Origin: WYZ-LMO8 sp964586135
GTDB taxonomy: Archaea; Thermoproteota; Methanomethylicia; Nezhaarchaeales; WYZ-LMO8
Assembly: GCA_964586135.1 (NCBI GenBank)
Contig: CAZPGS010000042.1
Span: forward strand, 1-7,527
Reading direction: 5' to 3'
DNA: 7,527 nucleotides
Shown here: positions 5,885 to 7,527 of the stretch, one piece after another
Layout: every line of letters begins with the position of its first letter
Numbering within the stretch: the first letter of the stretch is position 1
The notes under the pieces: model-generated
What the model was told of the DNA's origin: nothing
Seen by the model: only the letters and a program-made list of their open reading frames with translations
The model's database searches: none
Position numbers and translations under genes: made by a program

Positions 5885-6193
5885 TCACTCGACGCTTATG
5901 TTCTCCGACGGAAAGCCCATGCTTATCAGCATGTCTCTGGCCTTGTACCTGTGATCTCCTTGTAGCTCTATCTTCCCGTTTTTCGCGGTCCCTCCACAAG
6001 CGCAAGCGGCCTTTAGCTTGCCGGCTATGCTCTTGAGGTCACAGCTCTTCTCATCTATGCCCTCTATGACCGTGACCTCTCGGCCCCACTTGCGTTTTTC
6101 GAGGTATATCCTTACGATTTGTTGTTCACGACCGATAGCTTCACAGACGCAGAGGTCCTTTGGTAGCCCGCATATGGGGCAAGTCTCGCTCAT
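5885..6193 (-). CDS. Translation initiation factor aIF1 (SUI1 family)
   Basis: 102 residues, the typical archaeal aIF1 length. The N-terminus holds a zinc-knuckle pattern CPICGLPKDLCVC (5-17) seen in many archaeal members. The SUI1 fold follows, with RKWGREVTVIEGID, the Lys/Cys-rich CACGGTAKNGKIELQGDH region and a C-terminal KARDMLISMGF helix. aIF1 binds the 30S subunit near the P site, helps select the start codon and rejects wrong initiator pairing. The ATG start has an AGGAGCTGAT-like ribosome site upstream and a TATA box at 6236-6245. It stands alone: nadM is convergent on one side, and the agmatinase on the other is separated by 154 bp holding a hairpin and its own promoter. Confidence 0.94.
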   Translation of the reverse strand: MSETCPICGLPKDLCVCEAIGREQQIVRIYLEKRKWGREVTVIEGIDEKSCDLKSIAGKLKAACACGGTAKNGKIELQGDHRYKARDMLISMGFPSENISVE

Positions 6194-6235
6194 CAGCCCC
6201 TATCAGCTCCTTCTATGAGTCGATGCCTGGCTGAG

Positions 6236-6245
6236 TTTATAAAGG
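6236..6245 (-). promoter_or_regulatory. Likely TATA box of the aIF1 gene
   Basis: Minus-strand CTTTATAAAC, a near-ideal archaeal TATA box, lies 43-52 bp before the ATG at 6193. Transcription would start near 6213 and give a leader of about 20 nt that contains the AGGAG ribosome site. Confidence 0.6.
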
Positions 6246-6300
6246 TTATTCTAAACGTGAGACCAAAGGTTCTACCTTAAAGAGCAAGGCCTTGAGCCAT

Positions 6301-6341
6301 GGCGCTAAGACTTGGGCTTAGAGCGCCGCGGCAAGAGCGCC
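6301..6341. repeat. Hairpin with an adjoining direct repeat between the agmatinase and aIF1 genes
   Basis: The two arms GGCG-CTAAG (6301-6309) and CTTAG-(AG)-CGCC (6317-6327) can form a 9-bp stem with a 2-nt bulge around the loop ACTTGGG. The octamer AGAGCGCC occurs at 6320-6327 and again at 6334-6341, so GGCGCT can pair with either copy. The element starts about 7 bp after the agmatinase stop (minus strand). It may be part of a 3' end, though archaeal terminators need T tracts and none is obvious here. A small RNA is possible but not supported otherwise. Confidence 0.4.
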
Positions 6342-6347
6342 AGTGAA

Positions 6348-7229
6348 TTATTTGCTAAGGGAGATAACTGACAGGTCCATTAGCACTTTGCAAGCCGAGA
6401 CGCACGTGGAGCCATTGTCGTACGGAGGACATACCTCCACGACGTCGAAGCCCGATATCTCCCTGCCCTTAAGGGACCAGAGGCCGTTTAATAGCTCTTG
6501 GAGGGTGAGGCCGAGAGGCTCTGGCGTCGAAACCCCGGGCGCGTAGGCCGGGTCTAGCACGTCCACGTCGACACTGACGTACAGAGGGTCGGACAGCGTG
6601 CTGACCACGTCCTTCAACGCCCTCGCCTCTTTTTCCTTCACATTTTTAAACGTCAAGAAGGTCATGTCGAGCCTCTTCGCATTTTCTAGCTCTTCCCTCG
6701 ACGCGGCCCTCACGCCGACGACGACAACGGCGCACGAGGGGTTATCGAACAGTCTTCTAAGCCACGTGGCGTGGCTCAGCCTCTGGCCACTGGGATATTC
6801 GTCTCTCAAGTCCAAGTGGGCGTCAAACACCACTAGCGACTTGGGGCGGCAACCGCTTATCGAGCCCAGCGTCAGCGTGTGCTCGCCACCCACCACGCCT
6901 ACCTTCTTTCCCTGCGACCTAAAGGCTTCCACGACCTCTGCGAGCCTCTTCAGGGTCGCCACGGTGTCTCCGTGGACCACGACCAGGTCGCCAGCGTCGG
7001 CTATCTTAGCTTCTGCTATCTCGATTCCCAACTCCCACACATAGCCCTCTATGGCAGACGAGTACACCCTCAATAACTGAGGTGCGTAGCGAGAGCCGAC
7101 CCTAAAGCTTGAGGTGGAGTCGTAGGGGAATCCAAGCAATACCAAGCTGGCTTCATCGACGGCCCATTCGAGCTCAAAGAACCTATGAGGAGTCTTGACC
7201 ACGTAGAGGTCTATCGCGCTCACGCTCAT
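6348..7229 (-). CDS. Agmatinase / arginase-family ureohydrolase
   Basis: 293 residues, a normal length for ureohydrolases. The binuclear Mn site is complete: H117 in GGEHTLT, D136, H138 and D140 in FDAHLDLRDEY, and D221 and D223 in SVDVDVLDPAYAPGVSTPEP. E265 in DVVEVCPPYDNGSTCVSA and H153 in SHATW complete the active site. The DAHLDLRDEY and LSHAT stretches are typical of archaeal agmatinases, which split agmatine to putrescine and urea for polyamine synthesis. Arginase, or an amidinohydrolase for aminopropyl-agmatine as in Thermococcales, cannot be excluded from sequence alone. The ATG start follows a strong GGAGGTC ribosome site. A TTTAA-type box (7257-7266) may serve this gene and, on the other strand, the divergent partial reading frame. 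In archaea such genes are often found near aIF5A; the nearest translation factor here is aIF1. Confidence 0.9.
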   Translation of the reverse strand: MSVSAIDLYVVKTPHRFFELEWAVDEASLVLLGFPYDSTSSFRVGSRYAPQLLRVYSSAIEGYVWELGIEIAEAKIADAGDLVVVHGDTVATLKRLAEVVEAFRSQGKKVGVVGGEHTLTLGSISGCRPKSLVVFDAHLDLRDEYPSGQRLSHATWLRRLFDNPSCAVVVVGVRAASREELENAKRLDMTFLTFKNVKEKEARALKDVVSTLSDPLYVSVDVDVLDPAYAPGVSTPEPLGLTLQELLNGLWSLKGREISGFDVVEVCPPYDNGSTCVSACKVLMDLSVISLSK

Positions 7230-7256
7230 GACCTCCAGAACCGTTTCAAAGCCTTC

Positions 7257-7266
7257 GAGTTAAAGC
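7257..7266. promoter_or_regulatory. Possible shared TATA element of the divergent agmatinase and 7303 genes
   Basis: GAGTTAAAGC on the plus strand (GCTTTAACTC on the minus strand) lies about 28-37 bp before the agmatinase ATG at 7229 and 37-46 bp before the ATG at 7303. A second A/T-rich stretch, TTCTATATC near 7284-7292, is an alternative for the plus-strand gene. Both are weak matches. Confidence 0.3.
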
Positions 7267-7302
7267 TGTCTATCTCTAAAGAGTTCTATATCGGTGTAGT
7301 GA

Positions 7303-7527
7303 ATGCTGGTTGGAGGAAAGGCGACTAAGAGGAGCAGGTTCGGTCCAGACGTAGGCGACCAAATGGCAAAGACGTTCGAGGTCGCGAGGCTCATCTCGCA
7401 ATCTGGCTTGAGGGTCCACGTGATAGATGCCGAGTGGAGGGCTAACGACGTGAGTCCGAGCGAGCTGGAGGAGCTACTCAGGCACTACCGTTTGTCCCTA
7501 GATGCTCATCCTCTTATTTTATACTCA
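7303..7527 (+). CDS. Unrecognised protein, partial (runs off the window end)
   Basis: An open frame of 75 codons without a stop, from ATG at 7303 to the last base. The product begins MLVGGKATKRSRFGPDVGDQ, continues with a helix (MAKTFEVARLISQSG) and a strand-like LRVHVIDAEWRAND, then a second helix (SPSELEELLRHY) and DAHPLILYS. The alternation of helix and hydrophobic strand suggests the start of an alpha/beta domain. I do not recognise the family and assign no function. A GGTG at 7293-7296, shortly before the ATG, could act as a ribosome site. Support for it being real: codon use like its neighbours (AGG, CTC, GTC), divergent placement from the agmatinase with a promoter-like A/T stretch between, and no competing gene on the other strand. 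Confidence 0.55.
   Translation, partial: MLVGGKATKRSRFGPDVGDQMAKTFEVARLISQSGLRVHVIDAEWRANDVSPSELEELLRHYRLSLDAHPLILYS

Noticed and set aside
6251..6347. A tRNA or box C/D RNA in the spacer
   Set aside because: No acceptor/anticodon arm set and no paired C (RTGATGA) and D (CTGA) boxes could be found; only the single hairpin and direct repeat are present.
6598..7044. Plus-strand frame of 148 codons
   Set aside because: It is antisense to the agmatinase; the Ser/Thr-rich product is typical of a shadow of a G/C-rich gene.

Overview
The window looks like a piece of an archaeal genome. The evidence is archaeal-type gene content (aIF1/SUI1 with an N-terminal CxxC/CxC zinc knuckle, the archaeal HTH-plus-tail regulator, archaeal NadM), A/T-rich TATA-like boxes about 20-35 bp before several starts, and GTG and TTG starts. 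Arg AGG/AGA and Ile ATA codons are common, as in (hyper)thermophiles. Four genes encode subunits of the Na+-translocating methyl-tetrahydromethanopterin:coenzyme M methyltransferase (Mtr), and a fifth, broken locus resembles methanogenesis marker protein 14. The host is therefore probably a methanogen or methane/alkane-metabolising archaeon. A thermophilic lineage outside the classical Euryarchaeota (for example Nezhaarchaeota or Korarchaeota) is my guess and cannot be proven from this window.

Layout. Positions 1-1056 (+) hold the C-terminal part of a methanogenesis-marker-14-like gene; its reading frame is interrupted at least twice and probably three times. Facing it on the minus strand is a tight cluster in the order mtrB-mtrA-mtrF-mtrG (2767 down to 1135). 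This matches the central B-A-F-G segment of the canonical mtrEDCBAFGH operon, but E, D and C are not upstream and H is not downstream. Next on the minus strand come an MBL-fold metal-dependent hydrolase (2962-3609) and a Trm9-like class I methyltransferase (3649-4368). Divergent from these is a Cro/C1-type HTH regulator (4438-5205), followed by NadM (5319-5849), both on the plus strand. aIF1 (5885-6193) and an agmatinase/ureohydrolase (6348-7229) lie on the minus strand, separated by a hairpin-bearing spacer. A plus-strand reading frame of unknown function starts at 7303 and runs off the end.

How the genes fit together. Each of MtrB, A, F and G carries one C-terminal membrane helix. In the known complex they form the central part that presents the corrinoid on MtrA to the membrane subunits C, D and E, while MtrH transfers the methyl group from the pterin. 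This locus thus supplies only the central, single-span subunits; C, D, E and H must be encoded elsewhere or be missing. The rest is core cell biology: NAD synthesis, translation initiation, probable tRNA wobble modification and polyamine metabolism. I see no CRISPR array, rRNA, tRNA or insertion sequence.
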